Of a DNA stretch of 64,000 nt, positions 37,007 through 49,292 are shown one piece after another. The notes beneath the pieces were generated by a model. It was not told the origin of the DNA and did no database searches. It saw nothing but the letters and a program-made list of their open reading frames with translations. Each line of letters begins with the position of its first letter. The stretch's first letter is position 1. This DNA comes from Pseudoalteromonas xiamenensis (GTDB lineage Bacteria; Pseudomonadota; Gammaproteobacteria; Enterobacterales; Alteromonadaceae), in NCBI RefSeq assembly GCF_030994125.1, contig NZ_CP099917.1, positions 3,146,001 through 3,210,000 of the forward strand, in the 5' to 3' direction. A program made the translations under genes and the position numbers.

Positions 37007-38263
37007 ATGACCATTATCGCACTAGGCATCAATCACAAAACAGCGTCTGTAGAATTACGTGAAAAAGTCGCGTTTTCGCCAGAGCAATTGTCGACGGCTT
37101 TGCAAGAGCTTAAGCATCATCCCGTGATTAAAGAATCGGTTATCGTGTCTACCTGTAACCGCACTGAAATGTATTGTAACGTTGAGGAAGCAAATTCCCA
37201 AGCCTTGTTGTCTTGGCTTGCCAGTTTCCACGGGCTAAATGAAAGTGCCCTGAATGACAATGTCTACATTCATCAAAATCACGATGCTGTAAATCACCTT
37301 ATGCGGGTTGCATGTGGACTTGATTCATTGGTTTTAGGCGAGCCGCAAATTCTTGGGCAAATTAAACAAGCCTATAATAGTGCAAAGCAACATGGTGGTA
37401 TTCGTTTGCATTTTGAGCGTTTGTTTCAAAAAACGTTTTCAGTGGCGAAGCAAGTGCGTACCGAAACAGACATTGGTGCAAGTGCCGTATCGGTCGCGTA
37501 TGCAGCGGTAAATTTGGCGCGTCATATTTATGGTCAATTAGACAAAACCAACGTGTTGCTCATTGGCGCGGGTGAAACGATTGAGTTGGTGGCAAAACAC
37601 CTTGCTCAACATTCACCGAAAAGAATTACGGTTGCGAATCGAACAATTGAGCGCGCGGAGGGTCTTGCAGCCGAAATCGGCGGAGATGTGATTGCACTTG
37701 CCCAACTGCCGGATACGCTTCATCAAGCGGATATTGTAATTAGTTCGACGGCGAGTACTTTGCCAATCATTGGCAAGGGAATGGTGGAGCAAGCGCTCAA
37801 ACGCAGAAAGCACAAGCCGATGCTGTTTGTGGACATTGCCGTTCCGCGCGACATCGAAGCACAAGTGGGCGAATTAGATGATGCCTATTTGTATTCTGTT
37901 GATGACTTACAAGCGATTGTCAGTGAAAATATGGCCAATCGTGAACAAGCTGCAAAACAAGCAGAAGAAATCATCGATCAGAGAACCATTGAATTTGCGC
38001 AGTGGCAACGTTCAATGCAATCGGTAGATGTAATTCGAGAATACCGCTCCGCATCGGAGCATGTAAAAAATGAGTTGGTCGAGAAAGCCTTGAATCAGCT
38101 TTCATCGGGCAAAGACGCCGAAAGTATTATTATTGAGTTGGCGAATAAACTAACCAATCGCCTCACACATGCGCCCACGCGGGCTATTCAAGAGGCGGCA
38201 AAACAAGGCGATATAGCCATGGTTGCGCAACTCAAACACTCCTTGGGATTAGAGCAGGAATAA
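37007..38263 (+). CDS. hemA: Glutamyl-tRNA reductase
   Basis: The 418-residue protein has the catalytic Cys50 in STCNRTEMY, the [14 protein letters not shown] motif, an NADPH-binding domain ([17 protein letters not shown]) and a C-terminal dimerisation helix. It reduces Glu-tRNA to glutamate-1-semialdehyde, the first committed step of C5-pathway tetrapyrrole synthesis. A candidate -10 (TAAAAT, 36962-36967) lies upstream. It leads hemA-prfA-prmC. Confidence 0.98.
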   Translation: MTIIALGINHKTASVELREKVAFSPEQLSTALQELKHHPVIKESVIVSTCNRTEMYCNVEEANSQALLSWLASFHGLNESALNDNVYIHQNHDAVNHLMRVACGLDSLVLGEPQILGQIKQAYNSAKQHGGIRLHFERLFQKTFSVAKQVRTETDIGASAVSVAYAAVNLARHIYGQLDKTNVLLIGAGETIELVAKHLAQHSPKRITVANRTIERAEGLAAEIGGDVIALAQLPDTLHQADIVISSTASTLPIIGKGMVEQALKRRKHKPMLFVDIAVPRDIEAQVGELDDAYLYSVDDLQAIVSENMANREQAAKQAEEIIDQRTIEFAQWQRSMQSVDVIREYRSASEHVKNELVEKALNQLSSGKDAESIIIELANKLTNRLTHAPTRAIQEAAKQGDIAMVAQLKHSLGLEQE

Positions 38264-38270
38264 CATATCT

Positions 38271-39356
38271 ATGAAAGACTCGGTTTACCGAAAGCTGGAA
38301 TCGCTTGCGGAACGTTACGAAGAAGTACAAGCGCTACTAAGCGATCCTGAAGTCATTGGTGATCAAAACCGTTTCCGTGACCTGTCGAAAGAGTATTCAG
38401 AACTCGAAGACGTCGTAAAAACGTTCGCAGCATACCAAGTTGCACAAGAAGACATCTCAACTGCAGAAGAAATGTTGAAGGATTCAGACCCTGACATGCG
38501 TGAGATGGCACAAGAAGAATACAAAGAAGCCAAGGCGCGCGTTGAAGAACTTGATGGCGAATTGCAAATTCTAATGATCCCTAAAGACCATCGTGACAAC
38601 AACAACGTATTCCTTGAAGTGCGAGCCGGAACGGGTGGTGATGAAGCGGCAATATTTGCGGGTGATTTGTTCCGTATGTATTCACGTTATGCTGAAACTC
38701 AAAAATGGAAGGTAGAAATCATTTCGGCAAACGAAGGTGAACACGGTGGCTTTAAAGAAGTCATTGCCAACATTTCAGGCGAAGGTGTATTTGGTAAGCT
38801 GAAATTTGAATCTGGCGCGCACCGAGTTCAACGTGTTCCAGAAACTGAATCTCAGGGGCGAGTGCATACATCAGCATGTACTGTCGCGGTGATGGCGGAA
38901 TTGCCTGAAGCAGAAGCCATTGAAATTAACCCGTCTGATTTGAAAATTGATACTTTCCGTGCGTCGGGCGCGGGTGGTCAGCACGTTAACAAAACGGATT
39001 CTGCAATTCGTATTACCCACTTACCAACAGGCGTAGTGGTAGAATGTCAGGACGAACGTTCGCAACATAAAAACCGTGCGAAAGCGCTTTCAGTGTTGTC
39101 TGCACGCTTACAACAGGCCGAAGACGAGAAACGCGCAGCAGCAGAGGCATCTGAGCGCCGTAACTTAGTGGGTAGCGGTGATCGTTCAGAGCGTATTCGT
39201 ACCTATAATTTCCCACAAGGCCGTTTAACGGATCACCGCATTGGTTTAACGTTGTACCGTCTAAATGAGGTGATGGAAGGTGACCTTAACTGTGTTATCT
39301 CGCCGTTACTCGTAGAACACCAAGCAGACATGCTGGCTGCAATGGGCGACGAATAG
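38271..39356 (+). CDS. prfA: Peptide chain release factor 1
   Basis: The 361-residue protein has the catalytic GGQ ([16 protein letters not shown], near residue 235) and the codon-recognition tripeptide PET (in RVPETESQG), a PxT variant of RF1. It recognises UAA/UAG. The GGQ glutamine is methylated by PrmC, encoded next. Confidence 0.98.
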   Translation: MKDSVYRKLESLAERYEEVQALLSDPEVIGDQNRFRDLSKEYSELEDVVKTFAAYQVAQEDISTAEEMLKDSDPDMREMAQEEYKEAKARVEELDGELQILMIPKDHRDNNNVFLEVRAGTGGDEAAIFAGDLFRMYSRYAETQKWKVEIISANEGEHGGFKEVIANISGEGVFGKLKFESGAHRVQRVPETESQGRVHTSACTVAVMAELPEAEAIEINPSDLKIDTFRASGAGGQHVNKTDSAIRITHLPTGVVVECQDERSQHKNRAKALSVLSARLQQAEDEKRAAAEASERRNLVGSGDRSERIRTYNFPQGRLTDHRIGLTLYRLNEVMEGDLNCVISPLLVEHQADMLAAMGDE

Positions 39357-39358
39357 TC

Positions 39359-40201
39359 GTGAGCACCCAATCCATAGCCCAAGCACTTGCTTGGGCTACG
39401 TCTGAATTTTCTGTTATTTCTGACTCGCCAAAATTAGACGCTCAAGTCCTACTTTTACACGTAATTGAAAAGCCAAAGAGTTATTTATATGGCTGGTCAG
39501 ATGCGCTGTTACTTGATGCACAACAGGCTCTTTTTGCGCAATTAGTTGCCAGACGAAAGCGTGGTGAACCAATTGCGCACATTACCGGGACTCGTGAGTT
39601 TTGGAGTTTACCGTTTTACGTTAACGCCAGTACACTGATCCCTAGACCGGATACCGAAACGTTAGTCGAAACGGTGCTCGCACAAGCATTGCCTGAAGAA
39701 ACAAAACTGCTAGATTTAGGTACGGGCACAGGGGCAATTGCACTTTCCCTCGCGCATGAACACCCGAGTTGGCGAGTAACCGCTATCGACTATTCTGTCG
39801 ATGCAGTCGAGCTGGCGAAACGTAATCGCCAAGCCTTAGCCCTCGAGCGTGTGAACATTCTCCAAGGCAGTTGGTATGAGCCCGTAGCAGGTGAACAGTT
39901 TCATGTGATTGTAAGCAACCCACCGTATATTGACCCAGAAGATCCTCATTTAGCGCAAGGCGATGTTCGTTTTGAACCTCGCAGTGCTTTGGTGGCTGAA
40001 GAAGAGGGCTATGCGGATCTGTTTCACATCATCTCCGAAGGACGAAAGCATCTTCTTCCTGGCGGATTTATAGCGCTTGAACACGGTTACAATCAAGCTG
40101 CTGTAATACACAACTTTTTTGCACAATTGGCGTATATTAATATACTTACAATAAAAGATATGGCAGGGTGTGACAGAATAACGGTTGCAACATGGCCATG
40201 A
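39359..40201 (+). CDS. prmC: Release factor glutamine methyltransferase PrmC
   Basis: The 280-residue protein starts with GTG two bases after the prfA stop. It has an N-terminal helical domain, the SAM motif LLDLGTGTGAIALSLA and the catalytic NPPY (VSNPPYIDP, near residue 185). It methylates the GGQ glutamine of RF1 and RF2. Its gene is translationally coupled to prfA. Confidence 0.97.
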   Translation: MSTQSIAQALAWATSEFSVISDSPKLDAQVLLLHVIEKPKSYLYGWSDALLLDAQQALFAQLVARRKRGEPIAHITGTREFWSLPFYVNASTLIPRPDTETLVETVLAQALPEETKLLDLGTGTGAIALSLAHEHPSWRVTAIDYSVDAVELAKRNRQALALERVNILQGSWYEPVAGEQFHVIVSNPPYIDPEDPHLAQGDVRFEPRSALVAEEEGYADLFHIISEGRKHLLPGGFIALEHGYNQAAVIHNFFAQLAYINILTIKDMAGCDRITVATWP

Positions 40202-40243
40202 TTTACTAACTAGCGACAAGCTTACTCCAGTAAGGAACCTAGA

Positions 40244-41788
40244 ATGGATGACTTTTTATTCTCTGATGAGCCACATGATGTTGCCGAGCCACAAGAAGTA
40301 GGCAGATGGAAAGTGATCATCGTAGATGATGAACCTGAAGTCCATGCGGTGACCAAATTAGCGCTGAGTGACTTTGAGTTCCAAAAAAAGAAACTGGAGT
40401 TTATATCTGCTTATTCTGGTGAAGAAGCAAAAAAAGTGATTGTAGAACATGCCGATGCGGCAATAGTTCTGCTAGACGTTGTGATGGAAAGCGATGATGC
40501 AGGTTTACAAGTCGCACGATTTATTCGAGAAACGGCAAAAAACAACCACATCCGCATCATTTTGCGTACCGGTCAGCCAGGACAAGCACCTGAGCGTCAA
40601 GTCATCGTCAATTACGACATTAACGATTACAAATCGAAAACTGAACTCACTGCACAAAAATTATTCACAGTCGTTATGTCTAGTCTGCGCTCTTATCGCG
40701 ATATTCTTGCTATCGAGCAATCACGGCAGGGTCTTGAAAAAATTATTTGTGCATCACGTGATATTTTTGCAGCGCATTCTATCGAACATTTTATTCAAGG
40801 TGTGTTGCAACAGTTGACGTCATTATTGGGTACAGTTGATGAAGCAATGTACGCCACGTCTTTAGTCGCAAGCAATGCCGCTACAACTCAAAACAGCCAA
40901 CTAGTCGTCTTTACTGGCCGTGGAGAATTTGAGAAAAGCGAAGGTAAGCCGATAAGCGAAGTACTCACCGAAGAACAGCTAAATGCTTGCCAAGAAGCGT
41001 TAAAACAAAAAGGTATCGTGTACAAAGATAATTACCTCTTTGCTTATTGTTCAAGTGAATACAACCACAGCTCAATGTTGTTCGTATCTGGTATCCCTGA
41101 GTTTTTGACTGAGACTCAAAAGCACCTCATTGAAATTTTTGCTCAAAATGTTCAATTAGCCTATGAAAACGTGCAGCTGCAAGCTGAAATTGAAGACACT
41201 CAGCAGGAGCTGGTTTATCGACTCAGTGAAGCGCTAGAACAGCGTTCTACGGAAACAGGTAATCACGTTAAACGCGTTTCTCATATCTGCTACGCACTGG
41301 CCAAAGGCTATGGTTTGTCGAATCGCGAATGTGACCTAATTCGAATTGCAGCGCCGTTACACGACGTGGGCAAAGTTGGCATTCCAGATGCGATTTTAAA
41401 CAAGCCAGCCAAACTCGATGATGGCGAATGGAATGTAATGAAGACCCACACTGACAAAGGTTTTCAAATACTAAAAGATTCTCGTCGTGAAATCGTGAAT
41501 GCGGGGGCAATTATTGCGCGTGACCACCATGAAAAATGGGATGGTAGTGGTTATCCAAAAGGTAAAAAAGGCGAAGAAATCCATGTGTTTGGCCGCATTG
41601 TGGCGCTTGCAGATGTCTATGACGCGCTCAGACATAACCGGTGTTACAAGCCGGCTTGGGAAATCTCCGAAGTACAAGCTGAGATTTCAAACCAAAGTGG
41701 TAAACACTTTGATCCCAAACTTGTTTCCATCTTCAACAGCATTGTTGATGAATTAGAAAAAATACTAGAACTTTATCCGGACCACTAA
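40244..41788 (+). CDS. Response regulator with DUF3369 and HD-GYP domains (predicted c-di-GMP phosphodiesterase)
   Basis: The 514-residue protein has a receiver domain (about 20-145) with VIIVDDEPEVH and the phospho-acceptor Asp in VLLDVVMES. A DUF3369 domain follows (about 165-315), then a short coiled coil and an HD-GYP domain (about 325-500) with HDVGKVGIP and HHEKWDGSGYP complete. HD-GYP proteins hydrolyse c-di-GMP. No partner histidine kinase is next to it. AAGGAACC precedes the ATG. The sirB2 gene follows after four bases. Confidence 0.93.
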   Translation: MDDFLFSDEPHDVAEPQEVGRWKVIIVDDEPEVHAVTKLALSDFEFQKKKLEFISAYSGEEAKKVIVEHADAAIVLLDVVMESDDAGLQVARFIRETAKNNHIRIILRTGQPGQAPERQVIVNYDINDYKSKTELTAQKLFTVVMSSLRSYRDILAIEQSRQGLEKIICASRDIFAAHSIEHFIQGVLQQLTSLLGTVDEAMYATSLVASNAATTQNSQLVVFTGRGEFEKSEGKPISEVLTEEQLNACQEALKQKGIVYKDNYLFAYCSSEYNHSSMLFVSGIPEFLTETQKHLIEIFAQNVQLAYENVQLQAEIEDTQQELVYRLSEALEQRSTETGNHVKRVSHICYALAKGYGLSNRECDLIRIAAPLHDVGKVGIPDAILNKPAKLDDGEWNVMKTHTDKGFQILKDSRREIVNAGAIIARDHHEKWDGSGYPKGKKGEEIHVFGRIVALADVYDALRHNRCYKPAWEISEVQAEISNQSGKHFDPKLVSIFNSIVDELEKILELYPDH

Positions 41789-41792
41789 ATCA

Positions 41793-42164
41793 ATGTCGTA
41801 TATTGCAATTAAACACACCCATTTACTCTTTGTTGTTTTGAGTATCTTACTTTTTTACACGCGTTCAGTGACACGAATTTTTGATAGTAAATTGTCTAAA
41901 AACAAAGTGTTATTTATATCTTCTCATGCAACTGACACCTTTCTATTGTTGTCAGCAATTGCGTTAATTGTATCGAGTGGGATGTCGGTTACTCAACCAT
42001 GGTTACTGGAAAAAATCGCACTCGTTGTAGCCTATATTGGTTTGGGTGTTGTTGCAGCCAAGACATCGAGTCAGGCTACACGCATTGGTTTAGTTGTTGT
42101 AATTACGGGCCTGTTTGCACTTATTGGCAAGCTTGCGGTAAGTAAAACGGCTTTTTTGTTGTAA
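41793..42164 (+). CDS. SirB2-family membrane protein
   Basis: The 123-residue protein has four predicted transmembrane helices and the SirB2 pattern (IKHTHLLFVVLSILLFYTRS near the start). Function is unknown; the family name derives from a Salmonella invasion-gene regulator screen. Together with the transglutaminase-like gene and kdsA it keeps the order prmC-sirB2-sirB1-kdsA seen in enterobacteria, here interrupted by the HD-GYP gene and a DUF819 gene. Confidence 0.88.
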   Translation: MSYIAIKHTHLLFVVLSILLFYTRSVTRIFDSKLSKNKVLFISSHATDTFLLLSAIALIVSSGMSVTQPWLLEKIALVVAYIGLGVVAAKTSSQATRIGLVVVITGLFALIGKLAVSKTAFLL

Positions 42165-42193
42165 AGTATTCCATTACAAATTCGGTTACAAAC

Positions 42194-42226
42194 ACAGGGC
42201 GAGTGAATACTTGCCCTGTTTCTTTT
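42194..42226 (+). terminator. Intrinsic terminator after sirB2
   Basis: ACAGGGCGAGT-GAAT-ACTTGCCCTGT forms an 11-bp stem with one G-U pair, followed by TTCTTTT. It separates the hemA...sirB2 transcript from sirB1. Confidence 0.88.
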
Positions 42227-42299
42227 AATCCCCCATTGGTATCAAGCTTAAAAATAGGTAAACTAGCCTTTCTAGATTTTTTTGAGCTGTAGAGTAACA

Positions 42300-43100
42300 A
42301 TGACAGAACCGTGGTTCGACGAACAGGATTACACTGAAGACTATTACCCGACACCGATTTACCGTTGTATTCAAGCTGAATTGCAATGGGACGCGCAGGC
42401 TAAAGTCAATGAGGTCTGTTCATTACTGGCGAACCTAGAGCAGCGCATTATGGCGCTTGTGAATGAACTACCCGATCCTCATAAACGAATCGATAAACTA
42501 CTCGATTTGTTTTATACCGAGTGGTTGTTCAGCGGTACAAGCCAAGATGTGCCTGATTTCCAACTAAATAGTTTGTGCTATCTGCTGCAAATGCACAGTG
42601 GTAGTCCAACGTCATTGGCCATTCTGTTAGTTCATTTGCTCGAAGTGGCCGAACTCGGTGGTAACCTATGCCTCACTCAAGGTGACGTTATGGTTCACGT
42701 TGGTATCAGTGATGAAGAAGGCTACATGATTGACCCAACAAATGGTCAACAGTCTTGGTATATCATTCCTGAAAACGCCAATGAAGACGATAGCGAGCCA
42801 CTTGAATTAGTGATTGGTGAAGAAATCTTAAAACTGTTTTTAGCACAACAAAAGTGGGCATTTATTGGCGCAGAAAAATTTGGCCATGCGCTAAGTTGTG
42901 TCGATATGCTCATGAGTCTTTTAGGGAACGACCCATATGAGCGTCGTGACCGTGGTTATCTACTCAATCAACTTGATTGCCCAAAGATGGCCAAAGAAGA
43001 TCTACAATTTTTCGTCGACGAATGTCCAGACGATCCCACGATCGAATTAATTCAAATGCAGATCGCTGAATTATCGGATTACAATAATATTCTGCACTAA
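42300..43100 (+). CDS. SirB1-family transglutaminase-like protein
   Basis: ATG at 42300 gives 266 residues. An N-terminal transglutaminase-like (Transglut_core2) region includes LCYLLQMHSGSPTSLAILLVHLLE. The C-terminal third has a TPR-like character (GYLLNQLDCPKMAKEDLQFFVDECPDDP). The usual active-site pattern is degenerate here, so enzymatic activity is doubtful. It precedes DUF819 and kdsA in the same direction. Confidence 0.87.
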   Translation: MTEPWFDEQDYTEDYYPTPIYRCIQAELQWDAQAKVNEVCSLLANLEQRIMALVNELPDPHKRIDKLLDLFYTEWLFSGTSQDVPDFQLNSLCYLLQMHSGSPTSLAILLVHLLEVAELGGNLCLTQGDVMVHVGISDEEGYMIDPTNGQQSWYIIPENANEDDSEPLELVIGEEILKLFLAQQKWAFIGAEKFGHALSCVDMLMSLLGNDPYERRDRGYLLNQLDCPKMAKEDLQFFVDECPDDPTIELIQMQIAELSDYNNILH

Positions 43101-43113
43101 TTAGAGGAAGCCC

Positions 43114-45232
<2,119 letters not shown>

Positions 45233-45270
45233 TAACGAGGCTCGGTCCACGAGCCCATTGAGAGTTAGGT

Positions 45271-46170
45271 ATGTCTAGAAGACTTCCTCCATTGAATGCG
45301 TTGAAAGCATTTGAAGCGGCAGCACGTCAGTTGAGTTTCACCAAGGCGGCTGAAGAGCTATACGTAACACAGGCGGCGGTAAGCCACCAAATAAAAACGC
45401 TTGAAGAACATCTTGGCTTGAAGCTGTTTTTACGTAAAAACCGCTCATTACTGCTGACAGAAGAAGGCCAGGCATACTTTCTCGATATTAAAGAGATATT
45501 TTCTCAGCTGATTGATGCAACGGACAAGTTGCTTGCCCGTGGTGCAAAAGGTTCACTGACGGTAAGTTTAACCCCGAGCTTTGCAATTCAATGGTTAGTA
45601 CCGCGCCTGAGCTTGTTTCATGAGGCGCATCCAGAGATCGATGTGCGAATAAAGGCGCAAGATCACGACGAAAACTCATTAACTGATGATGTGGATGTGG
45701 CTATCTATTATGGCCGTGGTCATTGGAGTGGAGTGCAAACTCACAAACTGCACACCGAGTACTTAGTGCCATTATGCAGCCCAATGTTGCTTACGGGACC
45801 AAGACCTCTGAATCAACCGAGTGATTTGGCATTACATACACTTTTACATGACACCACCCGTCGACCATGGAAACTGTGGATGAAAACGGCTGGTGTGCGA
45901 AACGTTCAAGTGAATACAGGGCCTATTTTTAGTCACTCTTCAATGGTGTTGCAAGCCGCCGCGCACGGGCAAGGCGTGGCACTTGGCAATAGTGTACTCG
46001 CTAGGCCAGAATTGGATGCTGGTCGACTGGTTATCCCATTTAGTCACCATCTAGAAAGTAAGAATGCGTATTACCTAGTGCTGCGTGAATCGCAAACAGA
46101 GTTGGGTAAAATCGTTGCCTTTAAAGAATGGATGCTTTCTATGGTCGAGCAAGAGCAAGAGTGGGTTTAA
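45271..46170 (+). CDS. LysR-family regulator, GcvA-like
   Basis: The 299-residue protein has an N-terminal winged HTH (RRLPPLNALKAFEAAARQ; YVTQAAVSHQIKTLEEHLGL) typical of the GcvA group and a LysR substrate-binding domain. Like gcvA in E. coli it lies upstream of the DUF423 gene and rlmM, here with one hydrolase gene between. GcvA controls glycine cleavage; a glycine role here is inferred from synteny only. Confidence 0.88.
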   Translation: MSRRLPPLNALKAFEAAARQLSFTKAAEELYVTQAAVSHQIKTLEEHLGLKLFLRKNRSLLLTEEGQAYFLDIKEIFSQLIDATDKLLARGAKGSLTVSLTPSFAIQWLVPRLSLFHEAHPEIDVRIKAQDHDENSLTDDVDVAIYYGRGHWSGVQTHKLHTEYLVPLCSPMLLTGPRPLNQPSDLALHTLLHDTTRRPWKLWMKTAGVRNVQVNTGPIFSHSSMVLQAAAHGQGVALGNSVLARPELDAGRLVIPFSHHLESKNAYYLVLRESQTELGKIVAFKEWMLSMVEQEQEWV

Positions 46171-46796
46171 TGTCTTTAGTTTGGAATTACGCTGAAAATC
46201 CAACTGCCAATTTACTGTTTGCACATGGCGCAGGTGCTGGACTCGACAGTGATTTCATGGTTGAACTCGCAGAGTTACTGTCTGAGCGAGGGGTAAATGT
46301 TGCGCGATTTGATTTCGAATACATGCAGCAGGCAAAAGTGCTGAATAAGCGCCGCCCGCCTGATCGAGCGCCAAAATTGCTTGACTGTTTTTTGGAAAAC
46401 AGACAAAAAATTTCGTCTGATTTGCCTTTGTTTATCGCTGGAAAGTCAATGGGCGGGCGCATGGCAACCTTGTTAGCGGCACAAAATGAAGTGGATGTTC
46501 ACGGTGTAATCGCACTCGGTTATCCGTTTCATCCCCCTGGTAAACCAGAAAAATTGCGGACTGAGCATTTTGGTGATGTCACCGTACCGTTTCTAATAGT
46601 ACAGGGTGAGCGTGATACCTTCGGAACAAAAGAGGAAGTACTTGGACTATCAATACCGAAAACCATCCAATTTGAGTGGTTGCAAGACGGTGATCATTCT
46701 TTTAAACCGCGCAAGTCTAGCGGCTATAGCGAGTCAGGACATCGCGTAACCGCGGCGAATGCTATTTCTGATTTCATTAACCGAGTTTTACTATGA
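46170..46796 (+). CDS. Alpha/beta hydrolase (KANL3/Tex30 or dienelactone-hydrolase-like)
   Basis: ATG at 46170 shares one base with the preceding stop (TAATG). The 208-residue product has LLFAHGAGAGLDSDFM, the nucleophile elbow GKSMGGRMA, and Asp/His candidates in QGERDTFG and DGDHSF. The family is known as small intracellular alpha/beta hydrolases without a firm substrate. It overlaps the following DUF423 gene by four bases. Confidence 0.85.
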   Translation: MSLVWNYAENPTANLLFAHGAGAGLDSDFMVELAELLSERGVNVARFDFEYMQQAKVLNKRRPPDRAPKLLDCFLENRQKISSDLPLFIAGKSMGGRMATLLAAQNEVDVHGVIALGYPFHPPGKPEKLRTEHFGDVTVPFLIVQGERDTFGTKEEVLGLSIPKTIQFEWLQDGDHSFKPRKSSGYSESGHRVTAANAISDFINRVLL

Positions 46797-47167
46797 AAAA
46801 AGTTGCGATATCACTGGGTGGATTATTCGCTCTGTTAGCTGTTATTTTGGGTGCATTTGCTGCGCACGCGCTCAAAACGAAACTGAGTACTTACTCACTT
46901 GGCGTGTTTACAACTGGTGTTACGTATCAAATGTATCACGGTTTAGCACTGATTTTAGTGGGTATTTTAGTCCACCTTGGTTATCGTTTACGCGTCACAG
47001 TTTGGTGTTTTACTGCAGGTTGTCTACTATTTTGTGGCAGTTTGTATGCTCTAGCATTAACAGAAATCAAATGGTTTGGTCCAATTACACCTCTTGGTGG
47101 AATGCTATTTATTATCGGGTGGATTTATCTAATCGCCCAAGTCGTTCGTTCAAACGAATCTATTTAG
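46793..47167 (+). CDS. DUF423 membrane protein (YgdD-like)
   Basis: The 124-residue protein has four transmembrane helices. It starts with a typical signal-like helix (LGGLFALLAVILGAFAAHALK) that defines DUF423. Function is unknown. The order gcvA-like, DUF423, rlmM is as in E. coli. Confidence 0.93.
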   Translation: MKKVAISLGGLFALLAVILGAFAAHALKTKLSTYSLGVFTTGVTYQMYHGLALILVGILVHLGYRLRVTVWCFTAGCLLFCGSLYALALTEIKWFGPITPLGGMLFIIGWIYLIAQVVRSNESI

Positions 47168-47183
47168 TCGGAATTCGAAGCAC

Positions 47184-48269
47184 ATGTCGAGTATTGTAAT
47201 TTATTGTCGTAGCGGATTTGAAAATGACGCTGCAGCGGAGATCACCTATTTAGCTGCAGAAGCTGAAGTTGCAGGGTACGTTAAAGCCAAGCCTGACTCG
47301 GGCTACGTCGTTTATGAATGTTTTGACCCAGAACTTGGTATTCGCTTGGTGAAAAAACTGCCGTTTTCAAACTTGGTTTTCGCAAGACAATGGTTCTTCG
47401 GTCGTTTGGTTAACAAAATGCCTGTGGATGACCGCGTGGGTGCAATTTTAGAGCATGTTGACGATTTACCTGAGTGTGGCGAACTTCGTGTTGAAACACC
47501 GGATACCAATACGGGCAAAGAGCTGTCTAAATTCTGTAAAAAGTTCAGCACGCCATTAGCCAAAGCGCTCGAAAAACGCGGTGTTCTATCACGAGAGCTG
47601 ATGACAAATAAACCCGTACTACACGCCTTGTTTATCTCTACAGATACGGCTTATGTTGGCTTTTCTTTTAGCAACAATAATTCACCTTATCCAATGGGCA
47701 TTTTGCGTCTTAAAATGCCATCAGACGGACCAAGTCGTTCTACATTGAAGTTGGACGAGGCGTTCCATGTTTTCGTTCCGAAAGACGAATATGAGAAACG
47801 TGTTCGTTCTGGGATGAGAGCGGTGGATTTAGGCGCGTGTCCTGGTGGTTGGACGTATCAATTAGTACGTCGAGGCATGTTTGTTGCCGCAATTGATAAT
47901 GGCCCGATGAATGATGATCTCATGGAAACAGGCCAAGTTAAACATTACCGTGAAGACGGGTTTAAATATCGCCCAGACCGTCGCAATATTGATTGGCTTG
48001 TATGCGATATGGTAGAAAAGCCGATACGCGTAACTAATTTAATGATTGATTGGATCGTGAATGCGTTCGCAAGAGAGTTAATTTTTAACTTAAAGCTACC
48101 AATGAAAAAGCGTTTTGAAAGTGTGCTAGAATGCTTAACGCTGATCCATGAAGAACTTGATAAGTACAATGTGGATTACGAACTGCAGGCAAAGCACTTG
48201 TTCCATGATCGTGAAGAAATCACGGTCCATATTCGCGTGAAACACGTTCCACAAAACGTATACTCGTAG
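47184..48269 (+). CDS. rlmM: 23S rRNA 2'-O-ribose C2498 methyltransferase RlmM
   Basis: The 361-residue protein has an N-terminal THUMP-like region and a C-terminal RrmJ-type methyltransferase with the SAM motif DLGACPGGWTYQL (near residue 212). It modifies C2498 of 23S rRNA. It ends just before a bidirectional terminator shared with cysZ. Confidence 0.96.
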   Translation: MSSIVIYCRSGFENDAAAEITYLAAEAEVAGYVKAKPDSGYVVYECFDPELGIRLVKKLPFSNLVFARQWFFGRLVNKMPVDDRVGAILEHVDDLPECGELRVETPDTNTGKELSKFCKKFSTPLAKALEKRGVLSRELMTNKPVLHALFISTDTAYVGFSFSNNNSPYPMGILRLKMPSDGPSRSTLKLDEAFHVFVPKDEYEKRVRSGMRAVDLGACPGGWTYQLVRRGMFVAAIDNGPMNDDLMETGQVKHYREDGFKYRPDRRNIDWLVCDMVEKPIRVTNLMIDWIVNAFARELIFNLKLPMKKRFESVLECLTLIHEELDKYNVDYELQAKHLFHDREEITVHIRVKHVPQNVYS

Positions 48270-48293
48270 CGGTGTCGTTAAGTTATTTTAAAT

Positions 48294-48320
48294 AAAAAGA
48301 GTGGTTTAGCCACTCTTTTT
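48294..48320. terminator. Bidirectional intrinsic terminator between rlmM and cysZ
   Basis: AAAAAGAGTGG-TTTAG-CCACTCTTTTT is A-rich on one side and T-rich on the other, so it can stop both converging transcripts. Confidence 0.92.
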
Positions 48321-48336
48321 ATTTATATTGTGATGC

Positions 48337-49062
48337 TTATCTATATTGATTTCGGTAGTTCTCAACCCATAAGCGGGTCGCACCACAAACCGCAACAGGC
48401 ATCACAATTAAATTCACCAGTGGAATGGATGTTAGTAGCATTACAGCAAAGCCAAAGCCATAAGAAAGGCCTTGTTTAGATTTGAGGTCTTGTTTCATCT
48501 GATTGAAGTTTATTTTGTGATTATCAAAGGGGTAATCATTATATTGGACGGTGTACATCCAACAGGTAAATAGGATCCACAGAATTTGCCCAAAGATGGG
48601 TAAAATCCATAATAGGATGAAGAAGCCAACGGCGCGTGGTAAGTAATACCATAGTTTTGTCCATTCACGCCCGAGCATCCGAGGTACGTCTTTGAGGGTA
48701 TCAAAAAGACTGTCGTCATTTATTTTCTGCCCCGTCAAATGCAGCTCGACTTTCTCTGACAATAAGCCATTAAATGGTGCGGCGATAAAATTGGTTATTA
48801 CAGAAAACACCATGCTGTATGAGAAGAGGATAACCAAAATTGCAATAGGCCACATGAGCCACTCTAGCCAAGACAGCCAGTCAGGTAGCAAACCATTTAG
48901 ATAGGCAAAACCTTGTGTTAGCCAGTCATACAAGAAAAATAATGAACCACCGAATAGGGTGATATTAATTAATAGTGGAATGAACACAAAACGTTTCAAC
49001 CCTTTTTGCGTGATCAGGGAGAAACCCGAGAAAAAATATTCCATGCCTTGACCAATTTGCAC
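48337..49062 (-). CDS. cysZ: Sulfate transporter CysZ
   Basis: The 241-residue membrane protein has several hydrophobic helices and the CysZ pattern (GMEYFFSGFSLITQKGLKRFVFIPLLIN; NFIAAPFNGLLSEKVE). CysZ mediates sulfate uptake for cysteine synthesis. No cys genes are adjacent. It is divergent from the CNNM-type gene, with a 230-base region between. Confidence 0.9.
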   Translation of the reverse strand: MQIGQGMEYFFSGFSLITQKGLKRFVFIPLLINITLFGGSLFFLYDWLTQGFAYLNGLLPDWLSWLEWLMWPIAILVILFSYSMVFSVITNFIAAPFNGLLSEKVELHLTGQKINDDSLFDTLKDVPRMLGREWTKLWYYLPRAVGFFILLWILPIFGQILWILFTCWMYTVQYNDYPFDNHKINFNQMKQDLKSKQGLSYGFGFAVMLLTSIPLVNLIVMPVAVCGATRLWVENYRNQYR

Positions 49063-49245
49063 GATATACCTCTATTTTGACACTCGTTAATAGCCAAACT
49101 ATACCCGAAAGGGGGTCTTAACGCCCAGCTTTTAGGTAACAAAGTATTTATGCACTAAACTTAAGATATCAATAGGAAAAGTTGTTTGTATGGATAAATT
49201 TATTTTGTCCAAATATTCATCATTCGTGATTGTGTAACCAGAAAT

Positions 49246-49278
49246 TAGGTCTACAATCGCAACCAATTTATAGACCTA
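49246..49278 (+). promoter_or_regulatory. Inverted repeat upstream of the CNNM/CorC-domain gene
   Basis: TAGGTCTA (49246-49253) and TAGACCTA (49271-49278) are perfect inverse copies 17 bases apart, ending 14 bases before the ATG. They could form an mRNA stem near the ribosome-binding site (AAGGTAG) or serve as a protein-binding site. Neither is demonstrated. Confidence 0.45.
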
Positions 49279-49292
49279 TCAAGGTAGTGAAC

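Noticed and set aside
45239..45255. Hairpin GGCTCG-GTCCA-CGAGCC after kdsA as terminator
   Set aside because: It has no following T run and the next gene starts 15 bases later, so termination is not supported.
46759..47199. 146-codon frame over the DUF423 gene
   Set aside because: It is a frame shadow. The DUF423 frame has the family match and correct overlaps.
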